Shown in pieces: positions 5,635 through 12,366 of a DNA stretch of 12,366 nt. Position 1 is the first letter of the stretch. Every line of letters starts with the position of its first letter. The stretch covers positions 1-12,366 of the forward strand of contig JANNGZ010000006.1 in assembly GCA_031404155.1 (NCBI GenBank), written 5' to 3'. The position numbers and the translations under genes were made by a program. The notes under the pieces were generated by a model. The model saw nothing but the letters and a program-made list of their open reading frames with translations. It ran no database searches and was not told the origin of the DNA. The stretch comes from JANNGZ01 sp031404155. GTDB lineage: Bacteria > Pseudomonadota > Gammaproteobacteria > Burkholderiales > Burkholderiaceae_C.

Positions 5635-6372
5635 CTATCCCATGTGCAAACCGCCGTTGCACGAGAAGTCCGCACCTGTGGTGAAGCCCGAATCCTCGCC
5701 GGCGAGCCAGGCGACGATGGCGCCGATTTCTCCCGGCGTGCCAAGGCGCTTCACCGGAATCGTGGCGACGATCTTCTCCAGCACTTCGGGCTTGATTGCG
5801 CGGACCATGTCGGTGCCGATGTAGCCCGGGCTCACCGTGTTCACGGTCACGCCCTTGGCTGCCACCTCCTGCGCCAGCGCCATCGTGAAGCCGTGCATGC
5901 CGGCCTTGGCGGCGGAGTAGTTGGTCTGCCCGGCCTGGCCCTTTTCGCCGTTCACCGAGCTGATCTGGATGATGCGGCCCCAACCCTTCTCGACCATGCC
6001 CGGCACCACCTGCTTGGTCACGTTGAACATCGAGTTCAGGTTGGTGTCGATCACCGCATGCCAGTCGTCCGGCGTCATCTTCAGGAACATGCGGTCCTTG
6101 GTGATGCCGGCGTTGTTCACCAGCACATCGATGACGCCATTCTCGGCCACCGCCTTGCTGAAGGCGGCAACCGTGGACTCCCAATCCGCCACGTTGCCCA
6201 CCGAGGCGTGGAAGGTGTAGCCCTCGGCCTTTTGCTCGTCGAGCCACTTCTGCCAGTCGCGGCTCGGGCCGCAGCCGGCGATGACCTTGAAGCTCTCTTT
6301 GTGCAGGCGCTGGCAAATGGCGGTACCGATGCCACCCATGCCGCCGGTAACGTAAGCAACTTTCTGTGCCAT
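5635..6372 (-). CDS. phaB: Acetoacetyl-CoA reductase (NADPH-dependent)
   Basis: PhaB reduces acetoacetyl-CoA to (R)-3-hydroxybutyryl-CoA, the monomer for PHB, in the cytosol. The 245-residue protein is a classical short-chain dehydrogenase. It has the cofactor motif TGGMGGIG (9-16), VNNAGITKDRMFLKM (85-99) and the catalytic set S139, Y152 and K156 in ISSVNGEKGQ and NYSAAKAG. The substrate-specific segment SPGYIGTDMVRAI and the C-terminal end SCNGGLHMG are typical of PhaB. Its length is essentially that of the Cupriavidus necator enzyme. ATG 6372 is supported by AGGAG (6380-6384) at 7-nt spacing; an in-frame ATG 30 codons upstream would add unrelated sequence overlapping the thiolase gene. It is last in the phaC-phaA-phaB operon, 44 bp after phaA, and ends just before a shared terminator. 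Confidence 0.97.
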   Translation of the reverse strand: MAQKVAYVTGGMGGIGTAICQRLHKESFKVIAGCGPSRDWQKWLDEQKAEGYTFHASVGNVADWESTVAAFSKAVAENGVIDVLVNNAGITKDRMFLKMTPDDWHAVIDTNLNSMFNVTKQVVPGMVEKGWGRIIQISSVNGEKGQAGQTNYSAAKAGMHGFTMALAQEVAAKGVTVNTVSPGYIGTDMVRAIKPEVLEKIVATIPVKRLGTPGEIGAIVAWLAGEDSGFTTGADFSCNGGLHMG

Positions 6373-6416
6373 GTCTCTTCTCCTGTGGTGTGTGTGCGGG
6401 GTTCGATTGAATTCGT

Positions 6417-7595
6417 TCAGCGCTCGACCGTCAAGGCCACGCCCATGCCACCGCCAATGCAAAGCGAGGCGATACCGCGCTTGGCATCGCGCTTTTGCAT
6501 TTCGTGCAGCAGCGTGACCAGGATGCGGCAGCCGGAGGCGCCTATCGGGTGGCCGATGGCAATGGCGCCGCCATTGACGTTGACCTTGCTCGTGTCCCAG
6601 CCCATTTCCTTGTGCACCGCGCAGGCCTGGGCGGCAAAGGCTTCGTTGATTTCGAGCAGGTCGAGGTCGGCGGGTTTCCAGCCGGCACGTTCGAGCGCGC
6701 GGCGCGCCGCCGGCACCGGGCCCATGCCCATGTAGGCGGGGTCCAGGCCGGCTGACGCATAGCTGGCGATGCGGGCCAGCGGCTTCAAACCGAGCTGCTC
6801 GGCCTTCTTCGCGCTCATCACCACCACGCCGGCCGCGCCGTCGTTCAGGCCCGACGCGTTGCCCGCGGTCACGCTGCCGGCCTTGTCGAAGGCCGGACGC
6901 AGGCCCGCGAGGGCTTCGGCGCTGGTCTTCTTGTTGAGGAACTCGTCGTTGGCGAAGACGATCGGGTCGCCCTTCTTCTGCGCGATCGAGAAAGGCACGA
7001 TCTCGTCCTTGAAGCGTCCACCTTCCTGCGCCGCTGCCGCTTTCTGCTGGCTGGCCAGCGCCATCGCGTCCTGCTGCTCACGCGTGACGCCGTATTTCTT
7101 GGCCACGTTTTCGGCGGTGATGCCCATGTGGTACTGGTTGTACACGTCCCACAGGCCGTCGACGATCATCGAGTCGACCATCTTCCAGTCGCCCATGCGC
7201 TGGCCGTCGCGCGAGCCGTTGAGCACGTGCGGGCTCAGGCTCATGCTCTCCTGGCCACCGGCGATCACGATCTCGGAGTCGCCGTCGCGGATCGCCTGCG
7301 CGGCCAGCATCACCGCCTTCAGGCCCGAGCCGCAAACCTTGTTGATCGTCATCGCCGGCACCCCGTGAGGCAGGCCCGACTTGATCACCGATTGACGCGC
7401 CGGATTCTGGCCCGCGCCGGCCTGCAGCACCTGGCCGAGGATGACTTCGTTGATTTGCTCGCCGTTGAGCTTGGCTCGCACCAGCAGCTCCCTGATCACC
7501 GCGGCGCCGAGTTCGGTGGCGGGGGTCTTGGCGAGCGTGCCGCCGAATTTGCCGACGGCGGTGCGGGCAGCTGCGACGATGACGATGTCGGTCAT
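6417..7595 (-). CDS. phaA: Acetyl-CoA acetyltransferase (beta-ketothiolase)
   Basis: PhaA condenses two acetyl-CoA to acetoacetyl-CoA, the first step of PHB synthesis. The 392-residue protein starts MTDIVIVAAARTAVGKFGG and has all thiolase active-site blocks: nucleophile C88 in NKVCGSGLKAV, H349 in GGAIAIGHPIGASG, and acid/base C379 in SLCIGGGMGVAL. NEAF (about 317-320) of the oxyanion/CoA region is also present. Its length is that of a biosynthetic type II thiolase tetramer subunit. ATG 7595 is chosen over one four codons upstream because GGAG lies at a proper distance before it and because the family N-terminus begins MTDIVIV. It lies 62 bp downstream of phaC and 44 bp upstream of phaB. A purely degradative thiolase cannot be excluded from sequence, but the operon fixes its likely job. 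Confidence 0.97.
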   Translation of the reverse strand: MTDIVIVAAARTAVGKFGGTLAKTPATELGAAVIRELLVRAKLNGEQINEVILGQVLQAGAGQNPARQSVIKSGLPHGVPAMTINKVCGSGLKAVMLAAQAIRDGDSEIVIAGGQESMSLSPHVLNGSRDGQRMGDWKMVDSMIVDGLWDVYNQYHMGITAENVAKKYGVTREQQDAMALASQQKAAAAQEGGRFKDEIVPFSIAQKKGDPIVFANDEFLNKKTSAEALAGLRPAFDKAGSVTAGNASGLNDGAAGVVVMSAKKAEQLGLKPLARIASYASAGLDPAYMGMGPVPAARRALERAGWKPADLDLLEINEAFAAQACAVHKEMGWDTSKVNVNGGAIAIGHPIGASGCRILVTLLHEMQKRDAKRGIASLCIGGGMGVALTVER

Positions 7596-7657
7596 GGGGA
7601 ACTCCAATGAAGATGGGGTGGGCGAAGGGATCGGTGATGTGACGCGGGCGCGCCGGC

Positions 7658-9367
7658 TTAGGCCTTTTGTTTGACGTAGCGGCCCGGTGCCGGTTCGATC
7701 GGCTTGTGGGTCTTGTTGCCGGGTGCCTTCGGGGCAGCGACCAGCTTGCCGGCGGAGCCCTCGAGCCAGCTGGCCCAGTCAGTCCACCAGCTGCCCGGGT
7801 GCTCCTTGGCCTTGTCGAACCAGGCCTGCGGCTGGGCCGGCAAGCCGGCGCCCGCGGTGGGGCTGGTCCAGTAGTTGCGCTTCTTCTTCGCCGGCGGGTT
7901 GATCACGCCGGCGATATGGCCCGACGCGCCGAGCACAAAGCGCACCTTGCCTTGCATCAAACCGGTGTTCAGGTAGGCCGCGTCCCACGGCACGATGTGG
8001 TCCTCGCGCGACGCGTACACGTACACCGGCGCCTTGATCTTGCCCAGGTCCACCGGCTCGCCGCACACGGTCAGCCGGCCGGGGTGCTTGAGGTCGTCTT
8101 GCAGGTAGGTGTGGCGCAGGTACCAGCAGAACATCGGGCCCGGCAGGTTGGTCGAGTCGCCGTTCCAGTACAGCAGGTCGAACGGCGGCGGCGATTCTCC
8201 CTTCAGGTAGTTGCCGACCACATAGTTCCACACCAGGTCGTTCGGACGCAGGAAGCTGAAGGTGGTGGCCAGCTCCTTGCCCTTGAGCAGGCCCGGGCCC
8301 TTGGGCGCGTGCTCACCGATGGTCATCTCCCGCAGTTGCACCGCGGCTTCGTCGATGAACAGGTCGAGCACGCCGGTGTTGCTGAAGTCCAGCAGCGAGG
8401 TCAGCAGCGTCAGGCTCGCGGCGGGGTGCTCGCCACGCGCGGCGAGCACCGCCAGCGCGGTCGACAGGATGGTGCCGCCGACACAGAAGCCGAGCGTGTC
8501 GAGCGTCTTCGCGCCGGTGACCTCCTGCACCACGCGGATCGCCTCCAGCGGGCCTTCGGTGATGTAGTCGTCCCAAGTCTTCTCGGCGATGGATTCGTCG
8601 GGATTGCGCCAACTCACCACGAACACCCGGTGCCCCTGCTCCACCGTGTAGCGGATCAGCGAGTTGTCCGGCTGCAAGTCCATGATGTAGAACTTGTTGA
8701 TGCACGGCGGCACGAACAGCATCGGCTGCTCGAACACCTTGGCTGTCAGCGGCTTGTATTCGATGAGCTGGATCAGGTCGTTCTCGAACACCACCGAGCC
8801 TTCGCTGGTGGCCACGTTGCGGCCGACCTCGAACACGCTCTCGTCGGTCTGCGACACATGGCCCTGCTGAACGTCTTGCCACAAGTGCTGCACGCCCTGG
8901 CTGATGCTCTGGCCCTTGGTTTCCATGGCCAGGCGCGGCGCCTCGGGGTTGGTGGCGAGGTAGTTGCTCGGGCTGGCCGCGTCGATCCACTGCTGCACCG
9001 AAAACCGAACCCGCTGGCGCGACTTCTCGTCGCCCTCGACCGCGTCGGCGAGCTTGAGCAGCGTGCGCGCATTGAGCAGGTAGGCCTGGGCCAGAAAAGC
9101 GGCCCCGGGGTTGGCGGCCCAGTCCTTGGCGCTGAAGCGGCGGTCCGGCGGTGCGGCCGCGGGTTCGCCGTCGCCCTGCATTCGCTCGACCGCGCCGTTC
9201 CACAGCGCGGTGGCTTCCTTGAGGTAGTCCCCTTGCAGTTCCGTCATCGTGGGTGCCGGCAGGCTCAGGCCGGCCATCGATTGCCATATCTCGCCGACGG
9301 CCGAACCGAACGAACTGACGCTCTCGCCCAGGGCAGTGGGTGATGGGGTTGTAGGCTTGCGCTTCAA
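7658..9367 (-). CDS. phaC: Class I poly(3-hydroxyalkanoate) synthase PhaC, probable TTG start
   Basis: PhaC polymerises (R)-3-hydroxybutyryl-CoA into PHB at the granule surface. From the TTG start it is 569 residues, close to the 589 of C. necator PhaC. The catalytic triad is plain: nucleophile C295 in the LGFCVGGT box, D456 in REDHIVPW and H484 in GASGHIAGVINPPAK. The spacings (161 and 28) are identical to the C. necator C319-D480-H508. Other conserved blocks are VPPCINKFYIMDLQP, TFSFLRPNDLVWNY, NLPGPMFCWYLRHTYLQ and the end EPAPGRYVKQKA. I chose TTG 9367 because GGAGA (complement of 9374-9378) sits 6 nt before it and the following KRKPTTPSPT looks like a PhaC N-terminus. The ATG at 9460 would translate promoter-like sequence, and the next ATG (9277) would remove much of the N-terminal domain. 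First gene of phaCAB. Confidence 0.96.
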   Translation of the reverse strand: MKRKPTTPSPTALGESVSSFGSAVGEIWQSMAGLSLPAPTMTELQGDYLKEATALWNGAVERMQGDGEPAAAPPDRRFSAKDWAANPGAAFLAQAYLLNARTLLKLADAVEGDEKSRQRVRFSVQQWIDAASPSNYLATNPEAPRLAMETKGQSISQGVQHLWQDVQQGHVSQTDESVFEVGRNVATSEGSVVFENDLIQLIEYKPLTAKVFEQPMLFVPPCINKFYIMDLQPDNSLIRYTVEQGHRVFVVSWRNPDESIAEKTWDDYITEGPLEAIRVVQEVTGAKTLDTLGFCVGGTILSTALAVLAARGEHPAASLTLLTSLLDFSNTGVLDLFIDEAAVQLREMTIGEHAPKGPGLLKGKELATTFSFLRPNDLVWNYVVGNYLKGESPPPFDLLYWNGDSTNLPGPMFCWYLRHTYLQDDLKHPGRLTVCGEPVDLGKIKAPVYVYASREDHIVPWDAAYLNTGLMQGKVRFVLGASGHIAGVINPPAKKKRNYWTSPTAGAGLPAQPQAWFDKAKEHPGSWWTDWASWLEGSAGKLVAAPKAPGNKTHKPIEPAPGRYVKQKA

Positions 9368-9373
9368 GGCTTG

Positions 9374-9378
9374 TCTCC
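9374..9378 (-). promoter_or_regulatory. Ribosome binding site supporting the phaC TTG start
   Basis: GGAGA on the minus strand lies 6 nt upstream of the TTG at 9367. Neither the ATG at 9460 nor the ATG at 9277 has a comparable site in view, so this decides the start. Further upstream on the minus strand a GC hairpin (GGGG-A-CC / GG-C-CCCC, about 9389-9405) sits in the likely leader. Confidence 0.55.
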
Positions 9379-9461
9379 AGGGTGTTGCCGGGGGCCGGCG
9401 GTCCCCGATGTGATTTATGCCACGTTGTACTCGCTTTGTACCTGACGTCACTTGCCACATT

Positions 9462-9491
9462 TTGACAATTCGTCGCGCTGATCCGAATACG
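9462..9491 (+). promoter_or_regulatory. Possible sigma-70 promoter for the 9512 membrane-protein gene
   Basis: A consensus -35 TTGACA (9462-9467) is followed after 18 bp by AATACG (9486-9491, weak match to TATAAT). Transcription would begin near 9498, about 14 nt before the ATG at 9512, which has no Shine-Dalgarno. The same 144-bp gap must hold the phaC promoter in the other direction, but I cannot pick a convincing one. The gap also contains TGACGTCA (9443-9450) and two TTGTAC hexamers 11 bp apart (9425 and 9436), which could be operator half-sites. Confidence 0.4.
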
Positions 9492-9511
9492 CAGTTTGAC
9501 GTAAACCAACC

Positions 9512-9808
9512 ATGTTGATCGTTGCGATGGCCTGGATTTACGTGGTGCTGATGATGGCGCTGGCCGAGGCCATGGCGCCCAACGGCACGCTGCTCGGCGC
9601 CTTCTTCACACTGCTGCTCTACGGCGCGTTGCCGCTGTCGATCGTGCTGTACCTGATGGGCGCGCCTGGCCGGCGACGCCGCCGTGAGCGCGAAGACCTG
9701 AGCCCGCCGCCAGCGGCAGACACTTCAGCGGATCGTGTCGCCGCGGATCCAGACGGCAGCGGCGTGCCGCCCGGTGACGCGGTCGCGGCGGAACGAAAAG
9801 AAGCGTGA
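9512..9808 (+). CDS. Small two-helix membrane protein of unknown function
   Basis: This 98-residue protein has two hydrophobic segments (about 2-20 and 27-49) separated by a short polar turn (MAPNGT). They are followed by a strongly basic patch RRRRRERE (54-61) and a Pro/Ala/Asp-rich tail likely to be disordered in the cytoplasm. The positive patch suggests that the C-terminus is inside. I do not recognise a named family; similar small proteins occur near phaC in Burkholderiales, but I cannot assign a function. It starts 144 bp from phaC in the opposite direction. Its last 84 bases overlap, tail to tail, the conserved 3' end of pgeF on the other strand, so the C-terminal tail is constrained by that gene and may not be functional. 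The reality of the gene is supported by its membrane segments and a plausible promoter, not by a ribosome binding site. Confidence 0.65.
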   Translation: MLIVAMAWIYVVLMMALAEAMAPNGTLLGAFFTLLLYGALPLSIVLYLMGAPGRRRRREREDLSPPPAADTSADRVAADPDGSGVPPGDAVAAERKEA

Positions 9809-10555
9809 CGCGTCTTCGACGGTGCACCAGCGCCCGCCACTGACCTGCGAAACGCCGAGTTGCCGCAGGCGGTCGCGCGCCAGGCCAGGCAGGTCGGCAA
9901 GCCAGCGCGGGCGACCGTCGGGGTGACCCGGCGCGGCCTGTTCAACGAAGTGCGAGCTGCCGAGCGGGCCGAAGGCGTCGAGCACATCGGCCCCCACCTC
10001 GAAGCGGCGCGGCCCGATGCAGGCTCCGAACCAGGCGACCAGTTCACCCGGCTCGCATGGCGCCAGGCCGCAGATCGCGTCCACCGTCGCGTCGAGCACA
10101 CCCGCCGCGAGGCCGCGCCAGCCCGCGTGTGCCGCGCCGACCGCACGCCCCTGTGGCGCCGCGAACAGCACCGCAAGGCAGTCGGCGACCAGCACCGTGC
10201 AGGCCACACCGGGCTCGGTGGTGATCGCGGCATCGGCCTGGTGCATCGGCGCGCCCGCCGCCGCGTCGCGAGCGCCGATGCGAACCACGCGGGCGCCATG
10301 CACCTGGTCGAGGTAGACCGGCGTGGCACCGAGCGCGCCGGCAAAGCGGCGCTGGTTCTCCTGCACCGCCTGGGCGTCGTCCACGGTTTCGCCGCGCAAC
10401 TGCGGCGGCCGCAGGTTCAGGCTCGCAAAGGGCTCTGCACTGACCCCGCCGGCGCGTGTACTCATGAGCGCGCCGACTTGGGGCGCGACCGGCCAATCGG
10501 GTCTCAGCGCATCGGCAAGCGGCAGCACCGGCGGCGCGCCGCTGTCAAACGGCAT
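9725..10555 (-). CDS. pgeF: Peptidoglycan editing factor PgeF (YfiH / laccase-domain family)
   Basis: Members of this family act in the cytoplasm to correct misincorporated amino acids in peptidoglycan precursors; older annotations call them polyphenol oxidase or multicopper laccase. The 276-residue protein has the family's metal-site residues: H86 in YLDQVHGARV, C126 in VLVADCLAVLF and H143 in GAAHAGWRGLAAGV. GACIGP (177-182) and the closing block RFFSFRRDRVTGRHAAAVWI are also present. ATG 10555 (MPFDSGAPPV) is preferred to one 21 codons upstream because it fits the family length and has GGAGA about 10 nt before it. Its first 11 bases overlap the end of the GST gene, implying translational coupling. 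The usual neighbour rluD is absent. It overlaps the small membrane-protein gene by 84 bp at its 3' end. Confidence 0.93.
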   Translation of the reverse strand: MPFDSGAPPVLPLADALRPDWPVAPQVGALMSTRAGGVSAEPFASLNLRPPQLRGETVDDAQAVQENQRRFAGALGATPVYLDQVHGARVVRIGARDAAAGAPMHQADAAITTEPGVACTVLVADCLAVLFAAPQGRAVGAAHAGWRGLAAGVLDATVDAICGLAPCEPGELVAWFGACIGPRRFEVGADVLDAFGPLGSSHFVEQAAPGHPDGRPRWLADLPGLARDRLRQLGVSQVSGGRWCTVEDASRFFSFRRDRVTGRHAAAVWIRGDTIR

Positions 10556-11183
10556 CCGGACACTTCTCCGGCCGCGTCTGCTCGAAAGCATCGAGGCCCA
10601 TGCACTCGCCGAAGACACGCATCACGGTGGGCACATGGTCGAGGCGGCAATCCAGGCGCTGCGCGTTGAAGATCTGCGGCACCAGCGTGATGTCTGCCAG
10701 CGTGGGCGTGTCGCCATGGCAGCAGCGGCCTGTGGCGGGGTCGGTGGCGATGCGGCGCTCCACCACCTCCAGGCCGGTCTCCACCCAGTGCCGATACCAG
10801 CGGTTCTTGTCGTCCTCGCTCACACCCATATCGCGCACCAGGTAGCGCAGCACACGCAGGTTGTTCAGCGGGTGGATCTCACAGGCAATGTCGTAGGCCA
10901 ACGCGCGCACCCGCGCGCGGCCGAGGGGGTCGGCGGGCAGCAGCGGCGGCGCGGGGTGGGTCTCGTCGAGGTACTCGATGATCGCCAGCGACTGCGTCAA
11001 CGCATGTTCACCGTCTTTGAGCAGCGGCACCAGGCGCGACGCGGCCACCGCCGCGTACGACTCGCTCATCTGCTCGTTCTTTTGCAGGTGCACCGCCTTG
11101 TAGTCGTAGTCCAGGCCTTTGAGCGCCAGCGCGATGCGCACCCGGTACGAGGCCGACGAGCGGAAGTAGTTGTACAGCTCCAT
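10545..11183 (-). CDS. maiA: Zeta-class GST: maleylacetoacetate (or maleylpyruvate) isomerase
   Basis: The enzyme performs a glutathione-dependent cis-trans isomerisation in aromatic degradation: maleylacetoacetate to fumarylacetoacetate (homogentisate route) or maleylpyruvate to fumarylpyruvate (gentisate route). The 212-residue protein begins MELYNYFRSSASYRVRIALA, whose SSxSxRVRIAL motif holds the zeta-class catalytic Ser. It has the glutathione-binding region LVPLLKDGEHALTQSLAIIEYLDE (about 52-75). The C-terminal helical domain includes DIACEIHPLNNLRVLRYL and TPTLADITLVPQIFNAQR. AGGAG lies 6 nt before ATG 11183. It is 17 bp downstream of a fumarylacetoacetase-family gene, which would act on its product, and overlaps pgeF by 11 bp. 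Sequence alone does not choose between the two substrates; the small size of the neighbour hints at the gentisate (NagL-like) role. Confidence 0.92.
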   Translation of the reverse strand: MELYNYFRSSASYRVRIALALKGLDYDYKAVHLQKNEQMSESYAAVAASRLVPLLKDGEHALTQSLAIIEYLDETHPAPPLLPADPLGRARVRALAYDIACEIHPLNNLRVLRYLVRDMGVSEDDKNRWYRHWVETGLEVVERRIATDPATGRCCHGDTPTLADITLVPQIFNAQRLDCRLDHVPTVMRVFGECMGLDAFEQTRPEKCPDAV

Positions 11184-11200
11184 GCCCGTCTCCTGCTGGG

Positions 11201-11893
11201 TCACTTGATTGAAACCTTGAGGCTGCCCAGGCCGGCTACGCTGCCGACCATGACATCGCCGCGCACCACCGCCGCCACGCCGGCCGGCGTGCCGCTGAAG
11301 ATCAGGTCGCCGGGTTGCAGCGTCCACGCGGCGCTCAAGTGCTCGATGGTTTCGGCCACGTTCCAGATCAGCTCCTTGAGGTCGCCGGTCTGCCGCCGCT
11401 CCCCGTTCACGTCGAGCGTGATCGCGCCTGAGCTCAGCTCGCCGGTGCGCGAGATCGGGTGCACCGGCCCGATCGGCGCCGACTGATCGAAGGCCTTGCC
11501 GATGTCCCAGGGCCGGCCCTGCTTTTTCATCTCGCCCTGCAGGTCGCGGCGGGTCATGTCCAGGCCGATTGCGTAGCCCCAGATGTGGCGCAGCGCGTCG
11601 CTGGCCTTGATGTTGGCGCCACCGACGCCGATGGCCACGACGAGTTCGATTTCGTGGTGCAGGTTCTGGGTCAGGCTCGGGTAGTCGATCTGGCCGGTTT
11701 CGCCCTCGGCCACCGCCACCACCGCGTCGGCCGGCTTCATGAAGAAAAACGGCGGCTCGCGGCCGGTGAAGCCCATCTCCTGCGCGTGCTCCACATAGTT
11801 GCGGCCGACGCAGTAGATGCGGCGCACCGGGAAGCTGCCGCCGCCGGCCACCGGGATGGCCACCTGGGTCTGCGGCGTGATGACGTGGCTCAT
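11201..11893 (-). CDS. Fumarylacetoacetate hydrolase family protein, possibly fumarylpyruvate hydrolase
   Basis: This 230-residue enzyme belongs to the small FAH family that hydrolyses 2,4-diketo acids. The divalent-metal ligands are visible as E81 and E83 in NLHHEIELVV and D112 in AIGLDMTRRDLQ. Other family blocks are YCVGRNYVEHAQEMG (27-41), PFFFMKPADAV, WDIGKAFDQSAPIGPV and GDLIFSGTPAGVAAV near the C-terminus. It is far shorter than the roughly 420-residue fumarylacetoacetase of tyrosine breakdown and fits the fumarylpyruvate hydrolase (NagK-like) or acylpyruvase/oxaloacetate decarboxylase (FAHD1-like) types. Linkage to a zeta GST favours a fumarylpyruvate or fumarylacetoacetate substrate. 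No ring-cleavage dioxygenase is in the window. ATG 11893 is the first gene of the leftward operon and is divergent from the NUDIX gene over 96 bp. Confidence 0.9.
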   Translation of the reverse strand: MSHVITPQTQVAIPVAGGGSFPVRRIYCVGRNYVEHAQEMGFTGREPPFFFMKPADAVVAVAEGETGQIDYPSLTQNLHHEIELVVAIGVGGANIKASDALRHIWGYAIGLDMTRRDLQGEMKKQGRPWDIGKAFDQSAPIGPVHPISRTGELSSGAITLDVNGERRQTGDLKELIWNVAETIEHLSAAWTLQPGDLIFSGTPAGVAAVVRGDVMVGSVAGLGSLKVSIK

Positions 11894-11976
11894 GGGCTAG
11901 GGCTCCGTTCGTTGCAAGTTGCCGCGATGATGCCACCACGCGACGCGGCTACGGCGGCCCGCCGCAGCCGCGTCGC

Positions 11977-11982
11977 TACACT
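11977..11982 (+). promoter_or_regulatory. Probable -10 element giving a leaderless NUDIX transcript
   Basis: TACACT (4 of 6 matches to TATAAT) ends 7 nt before the ATG at 11990, so transcription would begin at or next to the start codon. No Shine-Dalgarno is present, which agrees with a leaderless mRNA. A matching -35 is not evident at the usual distance. Confidence 0.4.
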
Positions 11983-11989
11983 GCGCGCC

Positions 11990-12366
11990 ATGCTTTTGAG
12001 CGAGCGCGGCAGCATCAAGTTCTGCAAGGCCTGCGGCCATGCCGTGACTTACCTCGTTCCTGCCGACGACAACCGCGAGCGCGCGGTTTGTGCGGCTTGC
12101 GCGAGCATCCACTACGAGAACCCGCTCAACGTGGTCGGCACGGTGCCGCATCTGGGTGAAATGGTGCTGTTGTGCAAGCGCAATATTGAACCGCGCCGGG
12201 GCAAATGGACCTTGCCCGCCGGTTTCATGGAGCTGTACGAAACGACCGCACAGGGAGCGGCCCGCGAAACCCTCGAGGAAGCCGGCGCCGAGTTCGAAAT
12301 GGAAGGGCTTTTTTCGGTCCTGAACGTGGCCCGCGTCGGCCAGGTCCATCTGTTTTACACCGCCAG
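11990..12366 (+). CDS. NUDIX hydrolase with N-terminal zinc ribbon (C-terminus outside window)
   Basis: The first 125 codons are present and the gene runs off the right edge. An N-terminal zinc ribbon is formed by C12-x2-C15 (FCKACG) and C34-x2-C37 (VCAACA), followed by IHYENPLNVVGTV typical of the Nudix_N_2-type family. The Nudix box is GFMELYE, seven residues, then RETLEEAGA (residues 79-100): G-x5-E-x7-REx2EExG is intact, so the metal site and hydrolase activity are expected. Such enzymes cleave nucleoside diphosphates linked to another moiety, for example ADP-ribose, NADH or FAD; the substrate cannot be read from this fragment. The ATG at 11990 is favoured by the -10-like hexamer directly upstream and by the zinc ribbon starting soon after. 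It stands alone, divergent from the FAH-family gene. Confidence 0.93.
   Translation, partial: MLLSERGSIKFCKACGHAVTYLVPADDNRERAVCAACASIHYENPLNVVGTVPHLGEMVLLCKRNIEPRRGKWTLPAGFMELYETTAQGAARETLEEAGAEFEMEGLFSVLNVARVGQVHLFYTA

Noticed and set aside
5474..6316. 280-residue minus-strand frame ending in the repeat after selD
   Set aside because: It overlaps phaB out of frame and ends by translating the palindromic repeat, so it is an artefact.
7667..9343. 558-residue plus-strand open frame opposite phaC
   Set aside because: Its composition is a mirror of the phaC codons, it has no recognisable motif, and phaC has a full catalytic triad and conserved ends.
11184..11939. Extension of the GST frame upstream to 11939
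   Set aside because: It would run out of frame through the whole FAH-family gene; the GST motif starts at the ATG at 11183, which has its own ribosome site.
1..12366. CRISPR array, IS element, prophage, tRNA or rRNA
   Set aside because: I saw no regularly spaced repeats, transposase, integrase or RNA gene signatures on either strand.

Overview
This window is GC-rich DNA from a betaproteobacterium, most likely a Burkholderiales member of the Rubrivivax/Leptothrix/Variovorax type. The evidence is the base composition, a class I phaCAB operon, GC-palindromic intergenic repeats and the family affinities of the proteins. It is chromosomal in character: genes are tightly packed and there is no tRNA, rRNA, IS element, CRISPR array or phage gene.

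The most interesting part is the left half (1-5490), which I read as a selenoneine (selenium analogue of ergothioneine) locus joined to its own uptake system. A senB-selD pair runs rightward: SenB is the selenosugar synthase and SelD/SenC makes selenophosphate. Divergently, across a 70-bp gap, senA (an EgtB-like non-heme iron selenoneine synthase) runs leftward. It is followed at 45 bp by a periplasmic PhnD-like binding protein of the putative selenate-transporter type, then by its ATPase (PhnC-like) and permease (PhnE-like, cut by the window edge). The implied flow is: selenium oxyanion import, reduction to selenide (enzymes not seen here), selenophosphate (SelD), seleno-sugar (SenB), then C-Se bond formation on hercynine (SenA). 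The hercynine-forming methyltransferase EgtD is not in the window.

A bidirectional terminator and a palindromic repeat (5484-5619) separate this from the PHB operon phaC-phaA-phaB on the minus strand (5635-9367), which turns acetyl-CoA into poly-3-hydroxybutyrate. A small membrane protein gene (9512-9808) is divergent from phaC and overlaps, tail to tail, the next minus-strand operon.

That operon (9725-11893) holds a small fumarylacetoacetate-hydrolase-family gene, a zeta-class GST (maleylacetoacetate/maleylpyruvate isomerase) and pgeF (peptidoglycan editing factor). A NUDIX hydrolase with an N-terminal zinc ribbon starts divergently at 11990 and runs off the right edge.

Three GC-rich elements with a shared architecture lie in the phnD-phnC gap, inside the senA coding sequence, and at the selD stop codon. 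They look like one dispersed REP-like family, with one copy apparently encoding about 14 residues of SenA. No gene-free stretch exceeds 300 bases; the longest gaps (5491-5634 and 9368-9511, 144 bp each) hold the repeat plus terminator and the divergent phaC promoter region.
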